Notes: generated by a model not told the origin, from the letters alone. DNA of 64,000 bases from Terriglobia bacterium (GCA_020073445.1 JAIQFE010000013.1:62001-126000), one strand, 5' to 3'; shown: positions 1 through 9,924, counted from the stretch's first letter. Program-made: numbers and translations.

Positions 1-117
1 CTTCCGACGATGACACTTGCCGACGATACCGGCACGGCTAATCCTGAGACCATGGACTGGCTGGTTCGCGAAAACTTGTTCACGCCAGCCGCGTGGGGAG
101 AGAGCAGTGGCCAATAA
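1..117 (+). CDS. 3' end of an upstream T6SS-operon gene (partial)
   Basis: The first 38 codons form an open frame ending in TAA at 115-117. The translation includes ETMDWLVREN and FTPAAW. The frame overlaps the GTG start proposed for tssE at 107 by 11 bases, the tight packing seen through the rest of this operon. In other T6SS operons the gene before tssE is often tssC, hcp or the sheath accessory gene tagJ/impE. The fragment is too short for me to identify. The frame is seen in the sequence; operon membership is inferred from the overlap and strand. Confidence 0.6.
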   Translation, partial: LPTMTLADDTGTANPETMDWLVRENLFTPAAWGESSGQ

Positions 118-592
118 GCCGGCGGGAAGCATTACTCTTCCGCTGCTCGATCGGTTGACCGACGAGGATCCGAAACGCGGAGAGGAAGTAGCGCTCTCCC
201 GGTCAAAATCGCTGGCGGCGCTCAAAGTCGCGGTTCGCAGGGACCTGGAATGGCTGCTCAATACTCGCCGGGCCGAGCGAGCATTGCCGCCCAATGTCCT
301 ACGCTCGGTATTCTGTTACGGGCTGCCGGAGTCAGCCTCGGTAACGGAAGATCGCGGCCAGGTGTTTCAGGAGTTGGCGAAGCGCATGGAGGCAGCCATC
401 GCCATTTTCGAGCCGCGCCTGGCGGGCGTAAAAGTGATGCTGTCGCCCCATCAGGACAAAACCATCCGAAGGGTGGATCTGATCATCGAAGGCCTCTTGA
501 GAATCGACCCGAGCCCGGAACACGTCAGCTTCGACACGTCCCTTGAGTTGACCAGCGGGGAATATCACGTCAAGGGAGAAGCCGGTGGCTGA
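107..592 (+). CDS. tssE: T6SS baseplate protein TssE (gp25-like)
   Basis: TssE is the gp25/lysozyme-like wedge protein of the T6SS baseplate and acts in the cytoplasm with TssF, TssG and TssK to nucleate the sheath. The protein has the family's features: an LLDRLTDEDP stretch near the N-terminus, an RRDLEWLLNTRR segment and a C-terminal half with LRIDPSPEHVSFDTSLELTSGEYHVKGEAGG-like gp25 character. I chose the GTG at 107, preceded by a purine-rich GGGGAGAGA, giving 161 aa. An ATG at 17 would add 30 residues that are read inside the preceding gene and have no TssE character. The stop overlaps the tssF start by 8 bases, so the two are probably translationally coupled. Confidence 0.88.
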   Translation: MANKPAGSITLPLLDRLTDEDPKRGEEVALSRSKSLAALKVAVRRDLEWLLNTRRAERALPPNVLRSVFCYGLPESASVTEDRGQVFQELAKRMEAAIAIFEPRLAGVKVMLSPHQDKTIRRVDLIIEGLLRIDPSPEHVSFDTSLELTSGEYHVKGEAGG

Positions 593-2420
593 TGAGCTGG
601 TCGGCTATTACGAACGGGAGCTGGGCTTTCTGCGCCAGATGGGCGCGGAATTCTCGAAGAAACACGGGAAGATCGCCCAGCGGCTCGGGCTGGAGCCGGA
701 TCGCTGCGAGGATCCGCATGTCGAACGCCTGCTGGAGGGCTTTGCCTTCCTGGCCGCCAGGATTCACCGGAAGCTCGACGATGAGCTGCCGGAGCTGACC
801 GAGTCGCTCTTTCATATCCTGTACCCGCATTACGTGCGGCCCATTCCGTCGATGTCGATCGTGGAATTCCACGCGGATCCGGAACAAGGCAAGCTGACCA
901 CCGGATTTCGCATCGCCAAGGATGCGATGCTTTATTCCCGCCCGGTGCAGGGAATTCCATGTAAGTTTCGGACCGGCTTCGAAACCACTCTTTGGCCGCT
1001 GGAGGTTTCCGCGGCGCGCTGGACCTCCCCGGATCGCTTGCCGACGCCGGTCAAGGCTCCGCAGGCAGTCGCCGCATGCCAGTTGGAACTGACCTGCTCT
1101 CCGGATGTGCGTTTCGACGCGCTGGGCCTGAAGTCGCTGCGGTTCTATCTGAGCGGTGAACCGACGCTGGTATCCACTCTTTACGAACTCCTGTTCAACA
1201 ATCGCCTCAAGATTCTGGCGCGGGATCCGGCCAAGGGCGCGCGCGCGCCGCTCATCACGCTTCCCGTTTCCGCGTTACAGCCGGTAGGATTCCGTGAGGA
1301 GGAGTCGCTGCTTCCTTTTCCCCGGCGCTCCTTTGTGGGATATCGCCTGTTGCAGGAATATTTCGCTTTCCCGGAAAAGTTCTTCTTCGTCGAGTTAGGC
1401 GAGCTGGATCAGCTGGCTGCGGCCGGATTCGGCCGGTCGGCGGAGATCATCTTCCTGATCTCGCCTTTCGAACGGTCGGACCGACACCAGATCCTCGAGA
1501 TGGGCGTTTCGGCACAGACTTTCCGGCTCAACTGTTCCCCCGTTGTGAATTTGTTCACGCAGACCGCCGAGCCGATCCGCATGGACGAGACCCGCACGGA
1601 GTATCCGGTGGTTCCCGACGCGCGCCGCCGCCGGGGCATGGAAGTTTTCTCGATCGACCAGGTCCTCAGCTCCAGTGCAGGCTCCGAAGAAATTACCTAC
1701 TTCGAGCCGTTTTATTCGCTCCGTCACGCGCGCGCAGGCAGGCCGGAGCGTGCCTTTTGGCGGGCGATACGCCGGGAGCTGGATTACGAAGATCGCTCGG
1801 ATCTCGCGATTTCGTTTCTGGACCTCTCCGGCCAGAGTGTCCGCCCGGACATCGACACGCTGACCATTCGCTGCACCTGCACGAATCGGGACCTGCCTTC
1901 GACGCTCCCGTTCGGCCAGGCGTCGGGTGATTTCGAGCTGGAGGGCGCGTCCATCATCAAACGCGTTGTGACTCTGCATAAGTTCACGCCTTCCTACCGG
2001 CTCCCTCCGGGAAGGGAGCTCCTGTGGCGATTGCTGTCGCACCTCTCCTTAAACTACTTGTCCCTGGTGGAAGAAGGATTGGAGGCCTTGCAGGAAATTC
2101 TCCGGCTGTACAACTTCTCGGGGTCCAGCTATGCGGAGCGCCAGATTGACGGAATCAAAAGCCTGTCCAGCCGGCGGCATTACGGCCGCGTCATATCCGA
2201 GCACGGAATCCACTTTGTCCGTGGAGTCAAAGTCGAAATGGAGCTCGACGAGGAACAATTCGTGGGCGGGGGCGTGTACCTGTTCGCGCAGGTGATCGAA
2301 CAGTTCCTGGGTCTGTATGTTTCGATGAACAGTTTCAGCCAGCTGGAAGCGAGAACGCGGCAGCGGAAAGGAGTCTTGAAGGAATGGCCACCGAGAGCCG
2401 GACACCGAATCTTGCTGTAG
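585..2420 (+). CDS. tssF: T6SS baseplate protein TssF
   Basis: TssF is the large wedge subunit of the T6SS baseplate and forms a TssF2-TssG complex under the VgrG hub. The 611-aa product has normal family length. It opens with the typical YYERELGFLRQMGAEFSKKHGKIAQRLGL and HVERLLEGFAFLAARIHRKLDDELPELTESL-like segment and ends with a region containing GGGVYLFAQVIEQFLGLYVSMNSF followed by QLEAR, the usual TssF C-terminus. Translation starts at GTG 585 inside the tssE 3' end. The 3' end overlaps tssG by 37 bases, long even for this operon. No frameshift was seen. Confidence 0.96.
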   Translation: MADELVGYYERELGFLRQMGAEFSKKHGKIAQRLGLEPDRCEDPHVERLLEGFAFLAARIHRKLDDELPELTESLFHILYPHYVRPIPSMSIVEFHADPEQGKLTTGFRIAKDAMLYSRPVQGIPCKFRTGFETTLWPLEVSAARWTSPDRLPTPVKAPQAVAACQLELTCSPDVRFDALGLKSLRFYLSGEPTLVSTLYELLFNNRLKILARDPAKGARAPLITLPVSALQPVGFREEESLLPFPRRSFVGYRLLQEYFAFPEKFFFVELGELDQLAAAGFGRSAEIIFLISPFERSDRHQILEMGVSAQTFRLNCSPVVNLFTQTAEPIRMDETRTEYPVVPDARRRRGMEVFSIDQVLSSSAGSEEITYFEPFYSLRHARAGRPERAFWRAIRRELDYEDRSDLAISFLDLSGQSVRPDIDTLTIRCTCTNRDLPSTLPFGQASGDFELEGASIIKRVVTLHKFTPSYRLPPGRELLWRLLSHLSLNYLSLVEEGLEALQEILRLYNFSGSSYAERQIDGIKSLSSRRHYGRVISEHGIHFVRGVKVEMELDEEQFVGGGVYLFAQVIEQFLGLYVSMNSFSQLEARTRQRKGVLKEWPPRAGHRILL

Positions 2421-3418
2421 TGCCGGATCCGGTGGAGGCGCATCTTCGCCGGGAGCCCTACGCCTTTGAGTTCTTCCAGGCTGTTCAGCTTCTGGAGCGC
2501 CTCTCGCCAGAGACTGCGCCGGTGGGCCATTTCGTGCAGCCGCACACGGAGACCGTGCGGTTTAACGTGCATCCGTCGCTGGCCTTCCCGGCGAGCGAAA
2601 TCCAGTCCCTGACATACCGCGAGAACGAGCCTCCGCTCATGAGTGTGAACTTCATGGGGCTGACGGGGCCGCTCGGCGTGCTGCCCATCCACTACACCGA
2701 GTTCATTCAGCGGCGCCGCACCGAAGGCGACACCAGCGCTCGCGATTTTTTCGATCTGTTCCATCATCGGATCATCTCGCTGTTTTATCGGGCTTGGCAG
2801 AAATACCACTTTCAGACCACCCACGGACGGGATGAACACGATCGGATCCGGCTGTATCTGCAAAACCTGGTCGGATTGGGGCACGAAGAGTTGCTGGACC
2901 GGCAGGTGGTGCCGGACGACGCGTTCCTGTTTCACGCCGGGTTACTGACGCAGTACCCGCGCTCAGCAGTCGGCTGCGAGAGCTTTCTGGAAGATTATTT
3001 CGGAGTCCCTGTTCGAATCGAGCAGTTCGTGGGAGCGTGGTACCGGCTGGAGGTTTCCTCGCAGACGTGTTTCCGCGACGAAGATGGGATCTCGGAAAAC
3101 CTCGGTGGCGGGGCCGTTGTGGGCGACGAAGTCTGGGATCCGCAGGCGGGCTTGCGAGTCGTTCTGGGACCCCTGACGCTCGCCCAGTATCGCGACTTCC
3201 TGCCCGTGGGCAGCGCGTATGAGCCCCTGCGAACCCTGGTGCGGTTTTACGCCGGAGACGAGTTTGATTTCGAGTTGCAGTTGATACTGAAGCGTGATGA
3301 AGTTCCGTCTTGCGAACTGGGGGCCGACCCCAACCAAGCCCCGCTGCTTGGCTGGGTGAGCTGGTCCAAGTGCAACCCCCTGTCGCGGGATCCCGCGGAG
3401 ACGATTCTGCCGCTATAG
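2384..3418 (+). CDS. tssG: T6SS baseplate protein TssG
   Basis: TssG partners TssF in the T6SS baseplate wedge. The 344-aa product has the family's usual length and landmarks: YAFEFFQAVQLLERL near the N-terminus (about residues 26-40), SVNFMGLTGPLGVLP (about 88-102), a DFFDLFHHRIISLFYRAW stretch, and a C-terminal part with GDEVWDPQ and LGPLTLAQYRDFLP. The ATG at 2384 lies inside tssF and follows GAAGGA. The next gene, tssH, begins 34 bases downstream after an AGGAGA ribosome site. Confidence 0.95.
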   Translation: MATESRTPNLAVVPDPVEAHLRREPYAFEFFQAVQLLERLSPETAPVGHFVQPHTETVRFNVHPSLAFPASEIQSLTYRENEPPLMSVNFMGLTGPLGVLPIHYTEFIQRRRTEGDTSARDFFDLFHHRIISLFYRAWQKYHFQTTHGRDEHDRIRLYLQNLVGLGHEELLDRQVVPDDAFLFHAGLLTQYPRSAVGCESFLEDYFGVPVRIEQFVGAWYRLEVSSQTCFRDEDGISENLGGGAVVGDEVWDPQAGLRVVLGPLTLAQYRDFLPVGSAYEPLRTLVRFYAGDEFDFELQLILKRDEVPSCELGADPNQAPLLGWVSWSKCNPLSRDPAETILPL

Positions 3419-3452
3419 TTTCGAAAAAGTCATCCGATTAGGAGAGCGATAT

Positions 3453-6119
3453 ATGGCCGTCAATCTTAAGTCACTCATCGGGAAGCTGAACTCACAGACC
3501 AGAAGCGCTTTGGAAGGCGCGGCCGGCCTGTGCCTGTCGCGCACACACTACGACGTCGAGATCGAGCACTATATGCAGAAGCTGCTGGAGGCGGATGACA
3601 GCGATTTCGCGCGCATCATCCAGCACTTTGGGGTCGACCGGTCCCGGCTGGCGAAAGACCTCACGCGAAGTCTGGATTCCTTGAAGACCGGAAACGCCCG
3701 GACGCCGGCTCTCAGTCCGTCCCTGCTCAAGATGTTCACCGAGGCCTGGACGATGGCTTCGATCGACTTCGGTATTTCTCAGATTCGCTCCGGCATCACG
3801 ATTCTTGCGCTGGTGGAGAACGCCGAGTTGGCGCGGATGATGGGCGATGCCAGCAAGGAATTTAGCCGGATCCAGGGTGCGACGCTGCGGCAGGAGTTCG
3901 CATCGATCGTAGCCGGATCGAAAGAGGAGGCGGAAACGCTTTCCGAGGCTACCGATGGAGCCGTTCCCGGAACGACGCCAAAGGCAGGCGGCAAGACGGC
4001 AAACCTCGACCAGTTCACGGTGGATCTCACCGCGAATGCGAGGGCGGGGAAGATCGATCCCGTCCTGGGCCGTGATTTCGAAATCCGCCAGATGATCGAT
4101 ATTCTTCTCAGGCGCCGCCAGAACAACCCTATTCTGACAGGCGAGGCGGGAGTCGGAAAGACCGCGGTTGTGGAGGGGCTGGCATTGCGCATTGCGCAGG
4201 GTGACGTGCCGCCTCCGCTGAAAAACGTCTCGATTCGCTCGCTGGACCTGGCCTTGCTCCAGGCCGGCGCGGGAATCAAAGGCGAATTCGAAAATCGGCT
4301 GAAGGGGTTGATCGAAGAGGTCAAGTCCTCGCCATCGCCCATCATTCTTTTTATCGATGAAGCCCATACGATGATCGGGGCAGGCGGACAGGCTGGTCAA
4401 AATGATGCAGCGAACTTGTTGAAGCCTGCGCTGGCGCGCGGCGAGCTGCGCACGATCGCCGCGACCACCTGGTCCGAATACAAGAAGTATTTCGAGAAGG
4501 ACGCCGCTCTCGCCCGGCGCTTCCAAGTCGTCAAGGTGGAAGAACCGGCCGAGGCAGTCTGCATGGTGATGCTGCGAGGCATTGTGGAGAACCTCGAGAA
4601 ACATCACAAAGTCCGAATCCTGGACGAAGCCGTATCCGCCGCAGTGAAGCTGTCCCATCGCTACTTAACGGGACGCCAACTTCCCGATAAGGCGGTGAGT
4701 GTGCTCGATACCGCGTGTGCGCGGTTATCGCTCGGCCAAAGCGCGACTCCTGCCGCACTCGAAGAGATGACTCGCCTTGTGGAGCACCTGACCGTGCAGC
4801 GGCGGGTGCTCGAGAGAGAGGCCGCAGCCGGAGCGGATCACAGTGAAATTCTCGCTCAGACCGCGCAGCAGAAGGCGGATGCGGAAGCTAAGCTCGCCGC
4901 GCTGCAGCAACTATGGGAGAAGACCCGCGGGTTGGTCGAAAAGATCCGGGGGCTTCGCGGTCAGCTCGAGCAGAAAGCCGCCGACCCGAACGGCACGCTG
5001 CGCGGCGAAATGGAAACGCTCTCGCGTGAGCTCGATACCCTGCAGGGCGAGACGCCGATCATGCGGGTTTGCGTCGACCAGCAAATCGTGGGCGAAGTGA
5101 TTTCGGGATGGACCGGAATCCCTGTCGGCAAAATGGTGAAAGACGAGCTCTCGATGGTGCTCGATCTGGAATCCCATTTGGGCCGACGCGTGATCGGTCA
5201 GGCTCATGCCCTCAAACACATTGGACAAAGGATCGCCACTTCCCGAGCCAGTCTCGATGACCCCCAAAAACCGGTAGGCGTATTCATGCTGGTGGGACCC
5301 AGCGGCGTGGGCAAGACGGAAACCGCGCTGGCGCTCGCCGACCTTCTGTATGGCGGCGAGGGAAACCTCATCACGATTAACATGTCCGAGTTCCAGGAAG
5401 CCCACACAGTGTCGACGCTAAAGGGCTCGCCTCCGGGCTATGTCGGATACGGCGAAGGCGGTGTGCTGACGGAGGCCGTTCGGCGGCGCCCATACTCGGT
5501 GGTTCTGCTGGATGAAGTAGAGAAGGCGCATCCCGATGTCCTGGAGTTGTTCTACCAGGTCTTCGACAAGGGCGTCATGGAAGATGGGGAAGGCCGCGAA
5601 ATCAATTTCAAGAACACGATCATTCTCCTGACCACGAACGCATGCACCGACCAACTGGCCAAGCTGTGTGCGGATCCTGAAACCATGCCGGAGCCGGAGG
5701 CGCTGGTTGCGGCCATCAAGCCCGAGCTCAATAAGGTTTTCCAGCCGGCGTTTTTGGGGCGTATGGTGATCATTCCGTATTATCCCGTGCGGGACGAAAC
5801 GCTCAAGAAGATCGTGTCCTTGAAACTCGGTAAGATACGCCGCCGCATGATGGAAAACCACAAGCTCGAATTGGAGCACGCGCAGGAACTGATCGACGCC
5901 GTGGCGGCGCGATGTACCGAGGTCGAAAGCGGGGCGCGAAACGTCGATAACATTCTGACCAATACCATGCTCCCCGACATGGCGCGGCAGCTGCTCGGCG
6001 CGATGGCGGAAGGTCGCAAGATCCAAGCGATCCGGGTCGAGGTCGGCCCGGATGGAGCGTTCGTGTATTCGGCTACGGAAGCTGCCGCACGAGCAGACGG
6101 CGGCGCGGGAGGAGCATAG
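3453..6119 (+). CDS. tssH: T6SS sheath-disassembly ATPase TssH (ClpV)
   Basis: ClpV is the AAA+ unfoldase that disassembles contracted TssBC sheath so the subunits can be reused. The 888-aa product has an N-terminal Clp domain (about 1-150), a first AAA domain with Walker A GEAGVGKT at 230-237 and Walker B ILFIDEAH, a coiled-coil middle region (about 420-560) and a second AAA domain with Walker A GPSGVGKT at 615-622 and Walker [12 protein letters not shown]. It is called ClpV rather than the chaperone ClpB because of its place between tssG and vgrG and its ClpV-type N-terminus. The start at 3453 has AGGAGA upstream. Its stop overlaps the vgrG start. Confidence 0.96.
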   Translation: MAVNLKSLIGKLNSQTRSALEGAAGLCLSRTHYDVEIEHYMQKLLEADDSDFARIIQHFGVDRSRLAKDLTRSLDSLKTGNARTPALSPSLLKMFTEAWTMASIDFGISQIRSGITILALVENAELARMMGDASKEFSRIQGATLRQEFASIVAGSKEEAETLSEATDGAVPGTTPKAGGKTANLDQFTVDLTANARAGKIDPVLGRDFEIRQMIDILLRRRQNNPILTGEAGVGKTAVVEGLALRIAQGDVPPPLKNVSIRSLDLALLQAGAGIKGEFENRLKGLIEEVKSSPSPIILFIDEAHTMIGAGGQAGQNDAANLLKPALARGELRTIAATTWSEYKKYFEKDAALARRFQVVKVEEPAEAVCMVMLRGIVENLEKHHKVRILDEAVSAAVKLSHRYLTGRQLPDKAVSVLDTACARLSLGQSATPAALEEMTRLVEHLTVQRRVLEREAAAGADHSEILAQTAQQKADAEAKLAALQQLWEKTRGLVEKIRGLRGQLEQKAADPNGTLRGEMETLSRELDTLQGETPIMRVCVDQQIVGEVISGWTGIPVGKMVKDELSMVLDLESHLGRRVIGQAHALKHIGQRIATSRASLDDPQKPVGVFMLVGPSGVGKTETALALADLLYGGEGNLITINMSEFQEAHTVSTLKGSPPGYVGYGEGGVLTEAVRRRPYSVVLLDEVEKAHPDVLELFYQVFDKGVMEDGEGREINFKNTIILLTTNACTDQLAKLCADPETMPEPEALVAAIKPELNKVFQPAFLGRMVIIPYYPVRDETLKKIVSLKLGKIRRRMMENHKLELEHAQELIDAVAARCTEVESGARNVDNILTNTMLPDMARQLLGAMAEGRKIQAIRVEVGPDGAFVYSATEAAARADGGAGGA

Positions 6120-8107
6120 TGGTTAAAACACAAGATAACCGGTTACTCCGTATCGACACGCCCTTGGGCCCGGATGTGCTTCTGATCGATAGCTTTCGTA
6201 TTCGCGAGGCTATTTCGAGCCCGTTCGCGATTCACGTCGACGCGATCTCCGAGTTGACCAAGGCGAGTCAGGTGACGGCGGAAGCCTTGATCGGCAAGAA
6301 CGCGACCATTACCGTTTCGCTGAAGGACGGAAACAGGTATTTTCACGGAATGATCTGCCGCCTGATTCAGGGCGGCCGCGGCACGGAGGAGCGCTTCGTC
6401 CGTTTTCAGCTGGAAATCGTGCCCAAGCTGATGAACTTCGCGAACCGCGCCGATTGCCGCATTTTCCAAGGGAAGAACGTGCCGGATATCGTCAAGCAGG
6501 TCCTCACTGGACTGGATCTCGATATCCAACTTCAGAAGACCTACACGGCGCGGGACTATTGTGTGCAGTATCGCGAGACGGATCTGAATTTCGTCTCCCG
6601 TCTGATGGAGGACGAGGGCATTTTCTATTTTTTCAAGCATGAAGACGGCGTGCACACGATGATTCTGGCTGATGATCCCAGCGCGAATCAGCCCTGCCCA
6701 GTCCAGAGCTCGGTCCACTATCAGGAAGAGGGCGGCTATGGAGATCGCGAGGATACGGTGCTGGAATGGGCCGTGTCCGAGCAGCTTCGCCCCGGCCTGA
6801 TGACGCTGCGCGACCACAATTTTCAGATGCCCGATAAGACTCTCGAAGTCGGCGCCCCAACTTCCATCCAACGCAACAACGACAAACTCGAGATCTACGA
6901 TTATCCGGGCGAGTACGCGAAGCTGTTCAAGGAACCCGATAAACGGCTCGGCGAGGTGGTAAAGGAGGGACAGAACGTCGTCCACCTTCGCATGCAGCGG
7001 GAAGAGACGGCGTACGAAGAGGCCAATGGAACTTCCAATGTGCGCACCTTCTGCACCGGTTTCCGGTTCACGCTGAAGGATCACTACAAGGGGGATTGGA
7101 ACACGGACTGGCTCCTGAATTCCGTACAGCATTCGGCAGTTCAAAGCCCGAATTACGTGAGTGACGAGGGAGTGGTGGATGCTTACTCCAATAGTTTTAC
7201 GTGCATCCCGCACAAGATCCCGTTCGTTCCGGAGCGCGGCACGCCTAAGCCGGTGGTAAGAGGTCCCCACACCGCAGTAGTCGTCGGTCCGCCCGGCGAA
7301 GAAATCTTTCCCGATAAGTTCGGACGCGTGAAGGTCCAATTCTTTTGGGACCGGCAAGGAAAGATGGACGAAAACAGCTCGTGCTGGGTTCGCGTGTCGC
7401 ACCCGTGGGCGGGGAAAAATTGGGGTTTCGTGGCTCTGCCGCGCATCGGTCATGAGGTCGTGGTGGAATTTCTGGAAGGCGACCCCGACCGGCCGATCAT
7501 CGTGGGAAGCGTTTACAACGCGGACAATATGCCTCCCTACGCGCTTCCCGACAATAAGACCCAGACCGGCATCAAGACCCGCAGCTCGAAGGGAGGCGGG
7601 TCGGCGAACTTTAATGAGATTCACTTCGAGGATAAGAAGGGTTTCGAACTTCTTCGGTTCCACGCGGAACGAGAGAAGCAAGAACACGTCGAAGAGAATA
7701 GTTTCGAGTTCGTCGAAGGCAATCGCGACTTGGTAGTGGATGGTTACCAGGCGGAAACTGTTGGGGGTGACAAGCACACCACCGTGAAAGGTGAACGCCG
7801 GGAGAAGATCGGCAAAGACCTTTCTTTAACAGTTGGCGGGGCCCGAAATGAGAAAATAAGTTCCGTTTTCGCTGTCGAATCCGGCCAGGAAATCCATCTG
7901 AAGGCTGGCATGAAGGTCATTATTGAGGCCGGCATGCAAATTTCGCTGGTGGGTCCGGGCGGCTTTGTGGACATTGGTCCCGCGGGCGTCACCATTCAAG
8001 GAACGATGGTGCTGATCAACAGCGGGGGCGCCGCCGGGTCAGGTACTCCGTGCCAACCGGCCACGCCTCAGGACGGAAAGAAGCCAACCGAAGAGGAAGC
8101 TAACTGA
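6119..8107 (+). CDS. vgrG: T6SS spike protein VgrG (TssI)
   Basis: VgrG trimers form the hub and spike at the tip of the T6SS tube. The 662-aa product has a gp27-like base (about 1-380, including NRADCRIFQGKNVPDIVKQVL and YCVQYRETDLNFVSRLMEDEGIFYFF-like family segments), a gp5-like OB fold (about 385-470, with FGRVKVQFFWDRQGK, SCWVRVSHPWAGKNWG and GDPDRPIIVGSVYN) and a beta-helix tail (about 520-640). After the spike only about 25 low-complexity residues follow, so there is no fused effector domain; cargo is probably carried through PAAR and adaptor proteins. The start is GTG at 6119, overlapping the last base of the tssH stop codon. Confidence 0.95.
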   Translation: MVKTQDNRLLRIDTPLGPDVLLIDSFRIREAISSPFAIHVDAISELTKASQVTAEALIGKNATITVSLKDGNRYFHGMICRLIQGGRGTEERFVRFQLEIVPKLMNFANRADCRIFQGKNVPDIVKQVLTGLDLDIQLQKTYTARDYCVQYRETDLNFVSRLMEDEGIFYFFKHEDGVHTMILADDPSANQPCPVQSSVHYQEEGGYGDREDTVLEWAVSEQLRPGLMTLRDHNFQMPDKTLEVGAPTSIQRNNDKLEIYDYPGEYAKLFKEPDKRLGEVVKEGQNVVHLRMQREETAYEEANGTSNVRTFCTGFRFTLKDHYKGDWNTDWLLNSVQHSAVQSPNYVSDEGVVDAYSNSFTCIPHKIPFVPERGTPKPVVRGPHTAVVVGPPGEEIFPDKFGRVKVQFFWDRQGKMDENSSCWVRVSHPWAGKNWGFVALPRIGHEVVVEFLEGDPDRPIIVGSVYNADNMPPYALPDNKTQTGIKTRSSKGGGSANFNEIHFEDKKGFELLRFHAEREKQEHVEENSFEFVEGNRDLVVDGYQAETVGGDKHTTVKGERREKIGKDLSLTVGGARNEKISSVFAVESGQEIHLKAGMKVIIEAGMQISLVGPGGFVDIGPAGVTIQGTMVLINSGGAAGSGTPCQPATPQDGKKPTEEEAN

Positions 8108-8195
8108 GTCCGGCCTTCTCAGCCGCTGAAAGAAGCCCCGATGAGCATGAATCTGCGTGGTAGATTGAATTTACTGATCCAATAGGAGAACACCT

Positions 8196-8678
8196 TTGCC
8201 CCCGGCAGCACGCGTTGGCGACATGCATACTTGCCCGATGGTGACGGGCATTGTTCCCCACGTTGGCGGTCCGATCCTGCCTCCGTGCGCGGTCACGGTG
8301 CTGATCGGAAACATGCCAGCCGCGCGGGTAAGCGACATGGCGACCTGCGTGGGACCTCCGGATACTATCTTGATGGGTTCCCCAACCGTTCTGATCAACA
8401 ACTTGATGGCGGCTCGCATTGGAGACCCCACAGTCCATGGCGGTGTCATTGTGGTGGGTCTGCCCACGGTGATGATCGGCATTCCCGGTATGGGAGCACC
8501 GGTGGTCGTCACGCCGGATGCCCCGGACGTTTCTCCGCCGCCCGACAACGAGTTCGAGAATGCAACGGCCGCGATGTGCAGCCCGGAAACGCAGATAGCG
8601 ACAATGCAGGCCGCTGCCAAGACCGGCGTCCCTTTCTGTCCAATCTGTAACGCGATAAAGGCGGCCGGCGGGCCGTGA
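8196..8678 (+). CDS. PAAR-domain spike-tip protein
   Basis: PAAR proteins cap the VgrG spike and can carry effectors. The 160-aa product begins PPAARVGDMHTCPMV and runs through repeated PAAR elements (AARVSDMATC, GPPDTILMGSPTVLINNLMAARIGD-type and HGGVIVVGLPTVMIG) up to about residue 105. A proline-rich linker (DAPDVSPPPD) and a short tail with a CPIC motif follow. The start is TTG at 8196, supported by AGGAGA at 8184-8189; no in-frame ATG fits the N-terminus. It lies 88 bases after vgrG, and its stop overlaps the GTG of the next gene (GTGA). Confidence 0.92.
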   Translation: MPPAARVGDMHTCPMVTGIVPHVGGPILPPCAVTVLIGNMPAARVSDMATCVGPPDTILMGSPTVLINNLMAARIGDPTVHGGVIVVGLPTVMIGIPGMGAPVVVTPDAPDVSPPPDNEFENATAAMCSPETQIATMQAAAKTGVPFCPICNAIKAAGGP

Positions 8679-9577
8679 GCTTCGCGCTGGCTATTTCCGG
8701 CGGTCCCCATTTGGGGGCGTCGCTGCTTCCCGCGGAAGGGCTGACGAAATTCGGCCGAAGCCGCGGTGCGGATTTCCTGTTACCGGCGGATCGGTTTCTT
8801 TCTCCGGTGCATTTCTCCATTCAGCGGCAAGGCGATGAGTTCCGTATTCTGGACGCTGGCAGCAGAAACGGTACCCAAGTCAACGGAGTTAATCTGGACG
8901 AGGCGAAGGCGCTAGCCGAAGGCGATCGGATCTTCGCGGGCCGCAGCATCTTTCAGGTGTTGCGAGCGAGCCCCACGCCGCCACTTGCTCCGGGTTTAGT
9001 TCCGCTGGCGAAGCAGCCAGCCGCCCATGCGGCGGATCTCGCGGCAATCGCCAAGCGGGCCTGCCTGGTTCTCGAAACGGAGCCGGGCAACCTGTTCGCG
9101 ATTCTCGACGCCGCCCGGGATGCGGCCGTGGTGGATTTGCTGGAGGCCTCACGCGCTCAGTGGCGGTCTCTCTACGAAGGGGAGCGCGCCGCCGAATTAC
9201 GAGTGGTCGCGCCGTATTTGGTATCGCTCACGAGTGATCCGGCTATGCTCGAAAAAGTGATCCGGTTCGGCTGGGGACGCGGTCTGGCCGTATTTATCTC
9301 GACTGGTGTTCCGTTCGAGCAACTAAGAAGTCATCTGCGGCAGTTGCTGATAGCCACTACGCCGGCAGGGGAGAAGCGGGTGTTCCGGTTCTACGATCCA
9401 CGGGTCCTGCCCGTGTACCTTAAGGCATCCAGTCCGATGGAATTGAGTAAATTCTTCGGATCCATCGTTGCCTTCCTTATGGAGGATGAGAGTCCGGAGT
9501 TTCTAGTTTCGTTCCGTCGCGGAGCGGAAGGATTGAAGCGTGAAGTCGCCGAGCTCAAGGAGGACGGCGATACATGA
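8675..9577 (+). CDS. FHA domain-DUF4123 fusion, probable T6SS effector adaptor
   Basis: Residues about 5-95 form a forkhead-associated phosphothreonine-binding domain: FGRSRGADFLL, LSPVHFSIQ and DAGSRNGTQVNGV match the family's GR, S..H and NGT.VNG signatures. Residues about 125-290 resemble DUF4123 (LFAILDAARDAAVVDLLE, WGRGLAVFIST, VFRFYDPRVLPVYL), the family of chaperones/adaptors that load effectors on VgrG or PAAR. The fusion suggests that loading could be coupled to Thr phosphorylation, but no kinase gene is in this window. Translation starts at GTG 8675 overlapping the PAAR stop, and the gene ends overlapping the ATG of the next. Confidence 0.85.
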   Translation: MSFALAISGGPHLGASLLPAEGLTKFGRSRGADFLLPADRFLSPVHFSIQRQGDEFRILDAGSRNGTQVNGVNLDEAKALAEGDRIFAGRSIFQVLRASPTPPLAPGLVPLAKQPAAHAADLAAIAKRACLVLETEPGNLFAILDAARDAAVVDLLEASRAQWRSLYEGERAAELRVVAPYLVSLTSDPAMLEKVIRFGWGRGLAVFISTGVPFEQLRSHLRQLLIATTPAGEKRVFRFYDPRVLPVYLKASSPMELSKFFGSIVAFLMEDESPEFLVSFRRGAEGLKREVAELKEDGDT

Positions 9578-9924
9578 TCCAGATCCAGGAATCTCACATG
9601 GACGCCTTCACGCGGCAGGCCAGGGGCAACTTCGCGCAGCGCATGAAAGAGCACATCCTTAAATACTTTCCAGAGCAAGCTGCTGGGCTCGGCGCGGACG
9701 GCGTGGGGCGAGTCATAGAACTCGGGATGCAGCACGCCAAGGATCGCGGGATTACGGCTGAAGGAGATGTGTCTCGATACATCGACGTCATGGTGGTCCT
9801 CGGGGAAAACTACGATCATGAACCCTGGGCAAAGGACATTTTCGATCGCCAGTTGGGTGGTTCCACTCGAATGAATATGGTATTCGCCGAGGCTCGCAAG
9901 AAGGCCGGAGAAAGGACGATCTAG
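9574..9924 (+). CDS. Small conserved T6SS-associated protein, unknown function
   Basis: This 116-aa soluble protein has no signal peptide or membrane segment. It starts MIQIQESHMDAFTRQARGNF and has helical segments with HILKYFPEQAAGLGADGVGRVIELGMQHAKDRG and DVSRYIDVMVVLGENYDHEPWAKDIF-type character. It is coupled to the FHA-DUF4123 gene by an ATGA overlap and ends 3 bases before the 784-aa gene, so it is made at the same place as adaptor and putative cargo. A second chaperone or adaptor, or a small component tied to the large protein, are possible roles; I cannot assign one. Confidence 0.75.
   Translation: MIQIQESHMDAFTRQARGNFAQRMKEHILKYFPEQAAGLGADGVGRVIELGMQHAKDRGITAEGDVSRYIDVMVVLGENYDHEPWAKDIFDRQLGGSTRMNMVFAEARKKAGERTI

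Noticed and set aside
17-106. N-terminal extension of TssE from the ATG at 17
   Set aside because: These 30 residues lie in the preceding gene and have no gp25 character; the GTG at 107 has a better ribosome site.
3492-4658. Long minus-strand open frame opposite tssH
   Set aside because: The plus strand encodes an intact ClpV; no codon or domain support on the minus strand.
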